Positions 7,299 to 14,365 of a stretch of 24,325 nt of DNA are shown here, one piece after another. The DNA lies in assembly GCA_046757725.1 (NCBI GenBank), contig JBHHYU010000040.1, forward strand, positions 1 through 24,325, given 5' to 3'. Below the pieces are notes generated by a model that was not told the DNA's origin, did not search any database, and was given only the letters and a program-made list of their open reading frames with translations. Both the position numbers and the translations under genes were made by a program. The stretch comes from JBHHYU01 sp046757725 (GTDB lineage Bacteria; Desulfobacterota; Binatia; UBA9968). How positions within the stretch are numbered: the first letter of the stretch is position 1; each line of letters opens with the position of its first letter.

Positions 7299-7537
7299 AT
7301 TTGTCGCGCTTCCCTGGTTAGCCTGCTGGACCCACGGGCCCAACGCAAAGCCATCATCAACGAGTGTAAAAAACAATCCTAACCTGCACCACCTCACGGG
7401 TGCTCGTGTTTGCCGCAAACCACCGCGATTTGCCGTATCCATTTCGATACCCGCCTCCTTTTCCGGATGAGACGGCGCTACCGTAAAGAGTGTGGTTCCT
7501 CAGGAGAAGACCTTAGGGGCAGAGGAATACAGGTCTA

Positions 7538-7559
7538 TCGGCTCCCGCTGAGGAGCCGA
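7538..7559. other. Perfect 8-bp stem-loop
   Basis: TCGGCTCC (7538-7545) pairs with GGAGCCGA (7552-7559) around a 6-base loop. It is followed by a C-run, not a T-run, so it is not a standard intrinsic terminator on the plus strand. Confidence 0.55.
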
Positions 7560-7597
7560 CCCCCTGCACCTAACTGCAACGCCACTCTTTGTAACGG

Positions 7598-7647
7598 AGA
7601 GCCGGATAGACTTGCGTCAATCGCTGGGATTGATATATCCTGGCTCT
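7598..7647. other. Long two-part stem-loop
   Basis: AGAGCC-GGATA (7598-7608) pairs with TATCC-T-GGCTCT (7636-7647), with one bulged T. Inside it TCAATC (7617-7622) pairs with GATTGA (7628-7633) around GCTGG. This is the strongest fold in the spacer and could be part of a non-coding RNA or of a leader for the DUF202 gene. Confidence 0.5.
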
Positions 7648-7765
7648 GTCTCTGATTTCATAGGCATGACACGGCCACTGCAATTGTGGTCCTTGCCATG
7701 GTTGCTGTTTATATCTCAAGATGGGTTGAGTAAGATCCCCATTAACAGGTAGGTGTGGAGTGATG

Positions 7766-8077
7766 ATGCAAGAACCGTATTCCCGCTTTGACTCGGATGA
7801 ACTCATTGTACGGGACTATCTGGCTGCCGATCGTACCGTGCTCGCAAACGAGCGGACCTTACTATCTTACGTTCGTACCGCTTTGGCGTTCGCCATCAGC
7901 GGAGCATCCTTGGTGCATTTCTTTATTTCCCTGGTGGCCGATATAACCGGATGGGCACTTCTCCTGCTCTCCGTAACAACTCTAGGGATGGGGATCCGAC
8001 GATACGTCTCCACGAAGCGCCGGGTCGATCGCATCTTGGATAAAGAAACGGTAGGCATAGACAGAGTTGCGCCTTGA
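7766..8077 (+). CDS. DUF202 (YidH-type) small membrane protein
   Basis: The family signature RDYLAADRTVLANERTLLSY with the following VRTALAFAISGASL is clear near the N terminus. Two membrane segments follow, about residues 43-63 and 71-91, then a basic cytoplasmic tail. Members are inner-membrane proteins of unknown function, about 100-120 residues long, so this one is full length. Three start codons are stacked (GTG 7760, ATG 7763, ATG 7766). The last is chosen because GGAG at 7757-7760 is then 5 bases away. It lies upstream of htpX but is separated by 129 bases containing a separate promoter-like site. Confidence 0.85.
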   Translation: MQEPYSRFDSDELIVRDYLAADRTVLANERTLLSYVRTALAFAISGASLVHFFISLVADITGWALLLLSVTTLGMGIRRYVSTKRRVDRILDKETVGIDRVAP

Positions 8078-8148
8078 CCGGATTATCGAACGAAGCCCAC
8101 AAAACGTGCCTCTGCCAATGACCTTAACAAAAGAGAACCCGTCCCATC

Positions 8149-8176
8149 TTGACAACGCCTATTGCAATGATAGCCT
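8149..8176 (+). promoter_or_regulatory. Putative sigma-70 promoter of htpX
   Basis: TTGACA at 8149-8154 is a perfect -35; a weaker -10, TAGCCT, lies at 8171-8176 after 16 bases. A strong ribosome site, AAAGGGGG, comes before the ATG at 8207. The poor -10 leaves room for dependence on an activator or a stress sigma factor. Confidence 0.45.
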
Positions 8177-8206
8177 AGAGACAACCCGACAAAGGGGGAT
8201 TGTCAA

Positions 8207-9064
8207 ATGAATACGCTCCGCACGACGGTTTTACTGGCGCTATTAACCGCCCTGTTGGTCTGGGGAGGGGATCTCGTAGGGGGGCGACAGGGGGCCATCC
8301 TGGCCCTGATCTTTGCCGGTGTAATGAATTTCTTTAGCTATTGGTACAGCGATCGTATCGTTACCAAACTGTATCGTGCTAAGGAAACCGGACCCACAGA
8401 GGATCCGGAGCTTTATGGCCTGGTACAAGAACTCACACAGCGTGCGGGTCTTCCTATGCCGCGGGTCTACATCATCCCCCAGGCGGCACCGAACGCTTTT
8501 GCCACCGGACGCAACCCCCGGCATGCAGCTGTCGCCGTGACTCAGGGAATCCGGAACATTTTAACCAAGGCTGAGTTACGTGGGGTTTTGGGACACGAAC
8601 TGACCCATGTGAAAAACCGTGATATCCTCGTAAGCAGCCTTGCCGCCACCCTTGCGGGAGCCATAAGTTATCTTGCATGGATGGCCCAATGGGCCATGAT
8701 CTTCGGAGGCAGTAGCCGCGATGAGCGGGGATCAGGAAATCTCGTAGGACTTTTGGTGATGATGATCGTGGCCCCTATGGCGGCCATGATTATTCAGATG
8801 GCAGTCTCGCGTTCCCGAGAGTATGGTGCCGATAAAGGGGCGGCAACTATGACAGACGACCCATTGTCGTTGGCCAGCGCCTTGCGGAAGCTCCAGGCGG
8901 CTTCTGAGCGGATACCGCTCCAGGTCAATGAGGCCACCGGCCAAGCCACCGCTCACCTTTTCATTGTCAACCCTCTCACAGGGGGAACGCTCCGTAAGCT
9001 TTTCAGCACCCACCCACCCATGCAAGAAAGAATTTCGCGACTAGAGGCCATGGCCCGACGTTAG
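8207..9064 (+). CDS. htpX: Membrane zinc protease HtpX
   Basis: HtpX is an M48 peptidase of the inner membrane that removes misfolded membrane proteins alongside FtsH. The zinc motif GHELTHVKNRD has His130, Glu131 and His134; the third ligand is Glu205 in SREYGADKGA. Two membrane segments lie at about 5-22 and 27-45, and a further hydrophobic pair at about 145-165 and 175-195. The C terminus has the usual FSTHPPMQERISRLEAM. The length of 285 residues is normal. The gene appears to have its own promoter and ends facing the leftward VWA gene, with a stem-loop between them. Confidence 0.96.
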   Translation: MNTLRTTVLLALLTALLVWGGDLVGGRQGAILALIFAGVMNFFSYWYSDRIVTKLYRAKETGPTEDPELYGLVQELTQRAGLPMPRVYIIPQAAPNAFATGRNPRHAAVAVTQGIRNILTKAELRGVLGHELTHVKNRDILVSSLAATLAGAISYLAWMAQWAMIFGGSSRDERGSGNLVGLLVMMIVAPMAAMIIQMAVSRSREYGADKGAATMTDDPLSLASALRKLQAASERIPLQVNEATGQATAHLFIVNPLTGGTLRKLFSTHPPMQERISRLEAMARR

Positions 9065-9077
9065 TTCTCCAGCTACG

Positions 9078-9095
9078 AGCCCTTTGAATAGGGCT
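9078..9095. terminator. Candidate bidirectional terminator stem
   Basis: AGCCCT (9078-9083) and AGGGCT (9090-9095) pair perfectly around TTGAAT, between the convergent htpX and VWA genes. The plus side is followed only by a short CTCTTTG and the minus side has no T-run. Placement rather than sequence makes it a terminator candidate. Confidence 0.35.
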
Positions 9096-9147
9096 ACCTC
9101 TTTGTCGGGAGATTCCAGGCTAGTCCCATACTAACTATGTGCTGATC

Positions 9148-10740
9148 TCAAACTCGCTTTCTCTTTCGCGAGACATAGTCGACCAGGAGGTATTCGCCAA
9201 GTCGGTCCGGGTGGGTATAGAAGGCTCGGCCACGGTTGATGCGTGTCATCTCTTCCACAAAACCCCTGAGAACAGGACTGGCATCAAGCATAAAGGTATT
9301 GATGGTGATCCCTCGGCGAGTCACACGCTCCGCCTCTCTCAAAGTCTCATCTGCCGCCCGTTGACTGATGCCGCCGAAGCTCAAAGGCCACTCGCAATAG
9401 AGCCGTCCATGGCGACAATAGGCAGTAGGCTGACCATCGGTGATGATAATCATTTGCTGGTTCTCGCTTGGCTTCCGATCCAAGAGCGTCGAAGCGAGTC
9501 GAAGTCCGTCTTGTAAGTTGGTGAAGGGATCCCCCATATTCCATGTCGCCTCGGGTAAGTCCCTGGCTTTGAGTTCTACGGCACGGGTAAAAAAACCGAC
9601 GATACCGAAATAATCACGAGGATGCATGCATCGCACAAGATTCTCCATTGCAAGGGCTACCTTCTTGGCGGCGGCAAAACGACCCTCCCAACTCATGGAC
9701 CAGCTCATGTCCAGGAGAAGCACGGTGGCCGCTCGACTCGCATGCTCGGACTCAAAGACTGCAAAGTCCGAGGGACGCAGTCGCAGAGGCAACCCAACTC
9801 CCTGCACCAGGGCATTTTTTAATGTCTGGACCATATTGAGATTGAGGGTGTCTCCTTGGACATACGGTTTACTCTGTTCCGTTAAGAGTTCTTGAGAACC
9901 ACGGTTGCGAACCGGATGCTGCCCCATCCCGTCACGCCGCAACTGCCGATAGATATCCCGAAGGGCCAGTTGCCCGATCCTGCGGACCCCCCGTGGGGTT
10001 AATTCAAAGCGATCGCCCTGCTTGGTGAGATAACCTCCATCCGCGAGCAGGGTCTCCAGTCGTACCGCCCCGTCGAACTGTCGCCGTGCACCCTCCCCTA
10101 AGAGTCTCTCCAATAGATCCAGATCCGTGTCCTCCAGAGGCATGCCGGAGAGCTGCTCCTCCAGGCGACGTAATCCTTCCATATCATCCAGAAGCTTCTG
10201 GGCCTCCTCAAAATCAACGGATTTATAACCCCGAAAAAGATTTCCCTCTCTCTGGATGCATTTTTCCAAGCGTCGAAGTTGCTCTAACTTGGGGAGAAGC
10301 GATCGGAACGCCGAATACGCTTCTGAATCCTCGAAAACGTAAGTGGCAAGTTTTTCGATGGCGTCACTCGGCTTGTGGGGAAGCCGATCCAGAAATTCCT
10401 CTTTCTCCGCCAGCTCTGGGTTCTTCTCCCGCAACTTTTCCAGAGTCTGCCGTTCCTTGTTCACGATCGATCCAAGCTCCTCTTTCACTTGATCGAGGGC
10501 CGATTGGATTTGGAATCGCTCGTAGAAACGCCGCATCTCCTGAGTCGCCTGAGACAGGAGATCATCAAGCGCACCCACCTGGTTTTCTCCCTGCTTCAGG
10601 CCGCGCTGCCTCAATCGACGCATGGCCTGCTGAAGGTCCCCCGTATCGTTCATATAGTCGTTGAGCTGATCAAAAACATTCTCCTCCCTGACGGGGTCGG
10701 GGGAGCTTCCATTCCATCGACTGTACCGGATTCGGACCAT
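9148..10740 (-). CDS. VWA-domain protein, partner of MoxR-like ATPase
   Basis: Residues about 20-260 are long charged helices, with a winged-helix-like piece near 225-260 (LADGGYLTKQGDRFELTPRG). The C-terminal third is a von Willebrand A domain: the metal-site motif DMSWS has Asp344, Ser346 and Ser348, and IITDGQPT supplies the later Asp. VWA proteins of this kind work with MoxR/chelatase-type AAA+ ATPases, and such a gene lies 111-120 bases upstream on the same strand. ATG at 10740 is preferred over an in-frame TTG nine bases earlier; neither has a strong ribosome site. The substrate is unknown. No cobalt- or magnesium-chelatase large subunit is nearby, so a chelatase role is not supported. 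Confidence 0.88.
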   Translation of the reverse strand: MVRIRYSRWNGSSPDPVREENVFDQLNDYMNDTGDLQQAMRRLRQRGLKQGENQVGALDDLLSQATQEMRRFYERFQIQSALDQVKEELGSIVNKERQTLEKLREKNPELAEKEEFLDRLPHKPSDAIEKLATYVFEDSEAYSAFRSLLPKLEQLRRLEKCIQREGNLFRGYKSVDFEEAQKLLDDMEGLRRLEEQLSGMPLEDTDLDLLERLLGEGARRQFDGAVRLETLLADGGYLTKQGDRFELTPRGVRRIGQLALRDIYRQLRRDGMGQHPVRNRGSQELLTEQSKPYVQGDTLNLNMVQTLKNALVQGVGLPLRLRPSDFAVFESEHASRAATVLLLDMSWSMSWEGRFAAAKKVALAMENLVRCMHPRDYFGIVGFFTRAVELKARDLPEATWNMGDPFTNLQDGLRLASTLLDRKPSENQQMIIITDGQPTAYCRHGRLYCEWPLSFGGISQRAADETLREAERVTRRGITINTFMLDASPVLRGFVEEMTRINRGRAFYTHPDRLGEYLLVDYVSRKRKRV

Positions 10741-10860
10741 AATGATCAAAGATAGAGAAAAGAATAAATAAGACGGACAGAGAAGAGAAATAGAAACAGG
10801 CCACCAAGATAGAGAAGAGTGTCGGCTGGGCCAGCGTCCAATCTCCCTCTATCTCACTTA

Positions 10861-12258
10861 CTACTTTCCGTAAGTAATTCTGCCTCCCTCCACTTCTTTA
10901 TTCAACTTCTGATGGAGGTGAAGACCCTCCATGATAAACTCTGTGGCGGAGGCCATCAAGGCGGGAGATTCGAAGGTTCCCATAGAACGGATCGCACTTT
11001 TCAGGCCCGGGATCTCCCTGATACCTTCGAGGTAATCTTGCGACGGCATAAGGTCCGAGACCTCCACGCCCCACCCGGAGTTAAAATAGTCAACCGCCTC
11101 TTGCAGTGAGTCCACTTTAAAATACTGGTCAAAGACTTCTGCTACAGCCCGATTGAGAAGCTTTTCCACCAACTCCTCCTCCTTTCTCTCCTCTCCGACA
11201 TATTCCATCTCTATCTTGCCACCGGTAGAAGCCAATACGGAGTGCAGATCGCTGACACGGGGAACCACCTCTTTTTCTTTTACACGCAAAGCGCGTTTCT
11301 CCGCGTTACTAATGATGCTCTCGTAGTTGTTGATGGTGACTCGTACGCTCACACCCGAGCTCTGATTGATTTCACTCGATTTGCGGGCTTCAAAAGTCAT
11401 GTGCGCTAAGATTTCCTTCATAAATTGAGGGACCTCGACGGTCTGGCTTCGCCGGTCCGGGGAAACCGCCTCCTGTTCCATAATAGATATCTCATCCTGG
11501 ATGGTCCGTGGATAGTGAGTGCGGATTTGAACATCAAAACGGTCTTTTAGCGGAGTAATGATCCTGCCCCGGCTGGTATAATCTTCCGGATTGGCACTCG
11601 CGAAAATCACAACGTCCAGAGGGAGGCGGATCTTATAACCTTTGATCTGGACATCCTTTTCTTCCATCAAATTGAACAGACCCACTTGCACCTTTTCGGT
11701 AAGGTCAGGAAGTTCGTTAACGGCAAAAATTCCCCGGTTGGTCCTAGGAATCAGACCATAATGGATGGTCTCTTCATCTGCCAGGTATCTTCCTTCGGCA
11801 ACCTTGATGGGATCGATCTCCCCAATGATATCGGCAATGGAAACATCCGGCGTCGCAAGTTTTTCACCATACCTCTGTTCCCGGTCGATCCATTCAATGG
11901 GCAGTGCATCCCCTTCCTTTTTCAACCTCCGGCGGCAGCCGCGACAGATCGGGGCAAGGGGATTGTCACTGATCTCACACCCTTGAACGATCGGAATTCG
12001 CTCATCGAGAAGTGATATGAGCCCACGGATGATACGCGATTTAGCCTGTCCCCGCTCCCCCAGAAAAACCACGTGGTGCCCTGAGAGAATAGCATTCTCT
12101 ATGTCCGGGATGACCGTATCTTCATACCCGATGATCCCCGGCAGAATCTGCTTCCCCTGCTTGAGACAGGCCACAACGTTTTTCCGCATCTCCTCTCGAA
12201 CAGTAAGGATCGGGGTGCCACGTTTGCGTAGTTCACCCAGAGTTTTTGCTTCTTTCAC
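10861..12258 (-). CDS. MoxR/magnesium-chelatase-like AAA+ ATPase
   Basis: The ATPase core runs from about residue 40 to 300. Walker A is GERGQAKS at 67-74, with Ala where the second Gly usually is, a variant I recall as common in this subfamily. Walker B is FAVNELPDL, with Asn-Glu in place of Asp-Glu, and sensor 1 is FASANPED. An insert after the Walker A helix has Cys residues (CEISDNPLAPICRGC) that could bind metal. The C-terminal part is helical. GTG 12258 is chosen because GGAGG then lies about 8 bases upstream; the GTG at 12267 overlaps that site. It pairs with the downstream VWA gene as motor and metal-site adaptor, probably for remodelling or activating a protein that is not encoded here. 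Confidence 0.9.
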   Translation of the reverse strand: MKEAKTLGELRKRGTPILTVREEMRKNVVACLKQGKQILPGIIGYEDTVIPDIENAILSGHHVVFLGERGQAKSRIIRGLISLLDERIPIVQGCEISDNPLAPICRGCRRRLKKEGDALPIEWIDREQRYGEKLATPDVSIADIIGEIDPIKVAEGRYLADEETIHYGLIPRTNRGIFAVNELPDLTEKVQVGLFNLMEEKDVQIKGYKIRLPLDVVIFASANPEDYTSRGRIITPLKDRFDVQIRTHYPRTIQDEISIMEQEAVSPDRRSQTVEVPQFMKEILAHMTFEARKSSEINQSSGVSVRVTINNYESIISNAEKRALRVKEKEVVPRVSDLHSVLASTGGKIEMEYVGEERKEEELVEKLLNRAVAEVFDQYFKVDSLQEAVDYFNSGWGVEVSDLMPSQDYLEGIREIPGLKSAIRSMGTFESPALMASATEFIMEGLHLHQKLNKEVEGGRITYGK

Positions 12259-12295
12259 TCTCGACACCTCCGTCTAATCCAATAGAGTATAATCC

Positions 12296-12604
12296 TTACC
12301 GCCCTACCTTTCCCATCTCCCCCACTTGCTCCCGACTGTGTTGCATCTCTTGCTGCAACATTTTTATCTCCCGCTCTTTTTCCCGCACCGTCGTTTTTAA
12401 CCTTCGCTGATCCATGAGAAATCCAATACCGGCTATGAAAACTCCAAACAAAACCGATAACAGGACCATCAGAAAAATGGGTATCGGTGGTGCCACGAGC
12501 CCAAAATAGTACTTCAAGACAACCGGTTCGGTATTCTCCAGTGAAAAGGTAATGCCCAGAATGAACAGGAGGGTCAAAAATACTGTTTTACCGACTCTGA
12601 GCAT
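12296..12604 (-). CDS. lapA: LapA-domain inner membrane protein
   Basis: This 102-residue protein has two membrane segments (about 6-24 and 40-62), the family hallmark ENTEPVVLKYYFG between them, and a C-terminal coiled coil (EKEREIKMLQQEMQHSRE). In E. coli, LapA works with LapB in controlling lipopolysaccharide synthesis; no lapB follows here. Its place downstream of rpsA and the ihfB-like gene mirrors the enterobacterial order. AAGG sits 4 bases before the ATG, and the HIT gene ends 5 bases upstream. Confidence 0.85.
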   Translation of the reverse strand: MLRVGKTVFLTLLFILGITFSLENTEPVVLKYYFGLVAPPIPIFLMVLLSVLFGVFIAGIGFLMDQRRLKTTVREKEREIKMLQQEMQHSREQVGEMGKVGR

Positions 12605-12609
12605 CTGCC

Positions 12610-13119
12610 TTATCTCAAACGGTCGCTGCGGAGTAGAAAATCTTCAAAGTAAGGCTTCAGACGATCATAGCTATCCAAGAGATGCTGCGGCATGACCCTG
12701 ACATCTCCCACCACCGGCATAAAATTGGTGTCTCCTTCCCACCGTGGTACCACGTGCCAATGAAGATGGCCCTCCACTCCCGCACCAGCACACCGACCCA
12801 GATTCATTCCCAGATTAATGCCGCCGGGCTTGAGCGCTTTTGAGACTAGTTCTACCGATACCCGTAATGCCTCGCAGAGATCCTCATACTCCTCAGGCAA
12901 TAGGGAGGAGAGCTGATTCTCATGCCTCTTGGGAGCCAGAAGAAGATGCCCATTGTTATAGGGATACTTGTTCAGCATCACGAAGGAGTGGGGCGTGGTT
13001 CCTAAAATCAAAACAGAACGGGTGTCCGCTATATCCAGCTTATCGCAGAAGATACAGCCTTCCTGCTTGGATCCTTCCTCGATATAGGTCATCCTCCAAG
13101 GGGCCCAGATCCGTTTCAT
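12610..13119 (-). CDS. HIT-family nucleotide hydrolase/phosphorylase
   Basis: The histidine triad HLHWHVV is at residues 118-124, with His118, His120 and His122. The N terminus has WAPWRMTYIE and CIFC, typical of the Ap4A phosphorylase-like bacterial branch; the paired Cys may bind zinc. LNKYPYNNGHLLLAPKRH is also characteristic. At 169 residues the length is normal. The likely substrates are dinucleoside polyphosphates or adenylylated nucleotides. The ATG overlaps the stop of the ihfB-like gene in an ATGA junction, so the two are probably co-translated. Confidence 0.92.
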   Translation of the reverse strand: MKRIWAPWRMTYIEEGSKQEGCIFCDKLDIADTRSVLILGTTPHSFVMLNKYPYNNGHLLLAPKRHENQLSSLLPEEYEDLCEALRVSVELVSKALKPGGINLGMNLGRCAGAGVEGHLHWHVVPRWEGDTNFMPVVGDVRVMPQHLLDSYDRLKPYFEDFLLRSDRLR

Positions 13120-13421
13120 GAGGAACTATTGGAGAAAGGCTCCTTCCCGTCCACCCTTAATCTTAACTCTTTGCCTACTTTAAAGGTGGGGACCCTTTTT
13201 GCTGCGACCGAAACCACCGCGCCGCTTTTCGGGTTTCTCCCCTCCCGCGCACGGCGGTGCTTCACCAGAAAACTCCCGAAACCACGGATTTCAATGCGCT
13301 CTCCGTCGGTCATGGCTTTGACTATGGAATCAAAGATGCCATTGACAATCACCTCAGCATCGTAGTGCGAGAGGTGAGGAAATTTCTTATTGAGTTCGTC
13401 AATAAGGTCTCGCTTCGTCAT
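13116..13421 (-). CDS. ihfB: Integration host factor beta-like nucleoid protein
   Basis: The 101-residue product has the HU/IHF fold. ERIEIRGFGSFLVKHR and the DNA-arm motif GRNPKSG are close to IHF beta, followed by FKVGKELRLRV. The position downstream of rpsA supports IhfB rather than HU. IHF bends DNA and often helps sigma-54 activators reach the promoter, which may matter for the accessory operon in this window. GGAGGGG lies 4 bases before ATG. The C-terminal tail is slightly extended and polar. Confidence 0.85.
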   Translation of the reverse strand: MTKRDLIDELNKKFPHLSHYDAEVIVNGIFDSIVKAMTDGERIEIRGFGSFLVKHRRAREGRNPKSGAVVSVAAKRVPTFKVGKELRLRVDGKEPFSNSSS

Positions 13422-13468
13422 AATGCCCCTCCTGATGAACCAGACTTTAATGCTTCCTTAGATAAGAA

Positions 13469-14347
13469 CTACTCGTATCGAAGTCCCCAGCTTCCCATTT
13501 TACCGAACCGATCATCAAAATAAGAAAAGAGAATCCTTTCCCACCAGCTCTTTTTCTCGCGGCGGGCGTAAATGATGTTGGGTTTGCCTTCAATCCCCCC
13601 ACGGGTCGCAGCCAGATCGATGGCGTCCTCCATATTGCCCAAGTCATCTATCAATTTTAATTTCTTTGCCTGCTCCCCCGAGTATACCCTGCCGTCCGCA
13701 AGTCTCCCAATCTCCGCGTTGGGAATCCTCCTCCCCTTCGCCACCGCCCTAACAAACTGGCTGTGGACGTTATCCACGAGGGACTGAAGAATAGCCCGTC
13801 CCTCAGATGAAAGAGGCCGAAAAGGGGAGCCGATATCCTTGTTGGGTCCGCTTTTGATGCTGTACCCCTTGAGCCCCAGCTTCCTCATCAATTCCTCTAC
13901 GTTTCCCAATTCCATGATCACGCCGATGGAGCCGGTAAGGGTCCCGGGGTTGGCCATGATCCGATCGCAGGCACTGGCGATATAATAGCCACCCGATGTT
14001 GCCATGCCTCCCAGCGATGCTATGACGGGTTTTTCCTTCTTTAGCTTTTCGATCTCTTCGTAAATTTCCTGGGTCGGGGCGACCGCTCCTCCAGGAGAAT
14101 CGATACGCACTACCACAGCCTTGATCTTTTTTGCCTCCCGGAACTTTTTCAGGTTTTGAATCGTTTCACGGGAACCGTTGATGGTGCCCTTAATTTCAAG
14201 CACCCCAACCCCTTCACCTCCTATAAGCGATAGGACCTGGGTGTCACCCCCGGTTAGATAGGTATAGAAAAAAACGGCGGCAAAAATGACTAGAATGGAA
14301 ATCAGGAGAGTTTTCAATCCCCGGAGTATTGGATGTCCTTTGACCAT
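13469..14347 (-). CDS. sppA: Signal peptide peptidase SppA (short form)
   Basis: An N-terminal membrane anchor at about 11-30 is followed by the serine-lysine protease domain. The nucleophile is Ser118 in MATSGGYYIA and the general base Lys170 in SGPNKDIGSPF; their spacing of 52 equals that of Ser147 and Lys199 in the B. subtilis enzyme. The 292-residue length matches the short, octameric type, not the double-length E. coli form. It degrades cleaved signal peptides in the membrane. GGAGG lies only 2 bases before the ATG, an unusually short gap. It sits between rpsA and the ihfB-like gene, which are neighbours in E. coli. Confidence 0.95.
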   Translation of the reverse strand: MVKGHPILRGLKTLLISILVIFAAVFFYTYLTGGDTQVLSLIGGEGVGVLEIKGTINGSRETIQNLKKFREAKKIKAVVVRIDSPGGAVAPTQEIYEEIEKLKKEKPVIASLGGMATSGGYYIASACDRIMANPGTLTGSIGVIMELGNVEELMRKLGLKGYSIKSGPNKDIGSPFRPLSSEGRAILQSLVDNVHSQFVRAVAKGRRIPNAEIGRLADGRVYSGEQAKKLKLIDDLGNMEDAIDLAATRGGIEGKPNIIYARREKKSWWERILFSYFDDRFGKMGSWGLRYE

Positions 14348-14365
14348 AACCTCCCTACCAAGGTC

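Larger units (their letters stand above)
7299..7765. other. Hairpin-rich intergenic region without a clear gene
   Basis: No convincing gene is seen in these 467 bases. Bases 7299-7382 continue the upstream frame past its stop and could be a gene remnant. The rest holds a series of small stems: 7386-7403, 7408-7420, 7435-7450, 7538-7559 and 7598-7647. I find no match to tRNA, tmRNA, SRP RNA, RNase P or a riboswitch class I can recall. A weak promoter-like pair (TTGCGT 7612-7617, TATATC 7634-7639, 16-base spacer) overlaps the last stem. Confidence 0.5.

Noticed and set aside
7299..7530. Cyclic di-GMP (ACGCAAAGCC) or cobalamin (CAGGAGA) riboswitch
   Set aside because: Only short fragments of the consensus occur; the paired regions and other conserved boxes are absent.
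10750..10860. Small RNA or extra gene in the AG-rich spacer
   Set aside because: It has only short repeats of AGATAGAGA and a weak GCTGG/CCAGC stem; nothing more can be supported.
9148..12258. Magnesium or cobalt chelatase subunits
   Set aside because: No large chelatase subunit or porphyrin gene is present; the ATPase family is broader than chelatases.
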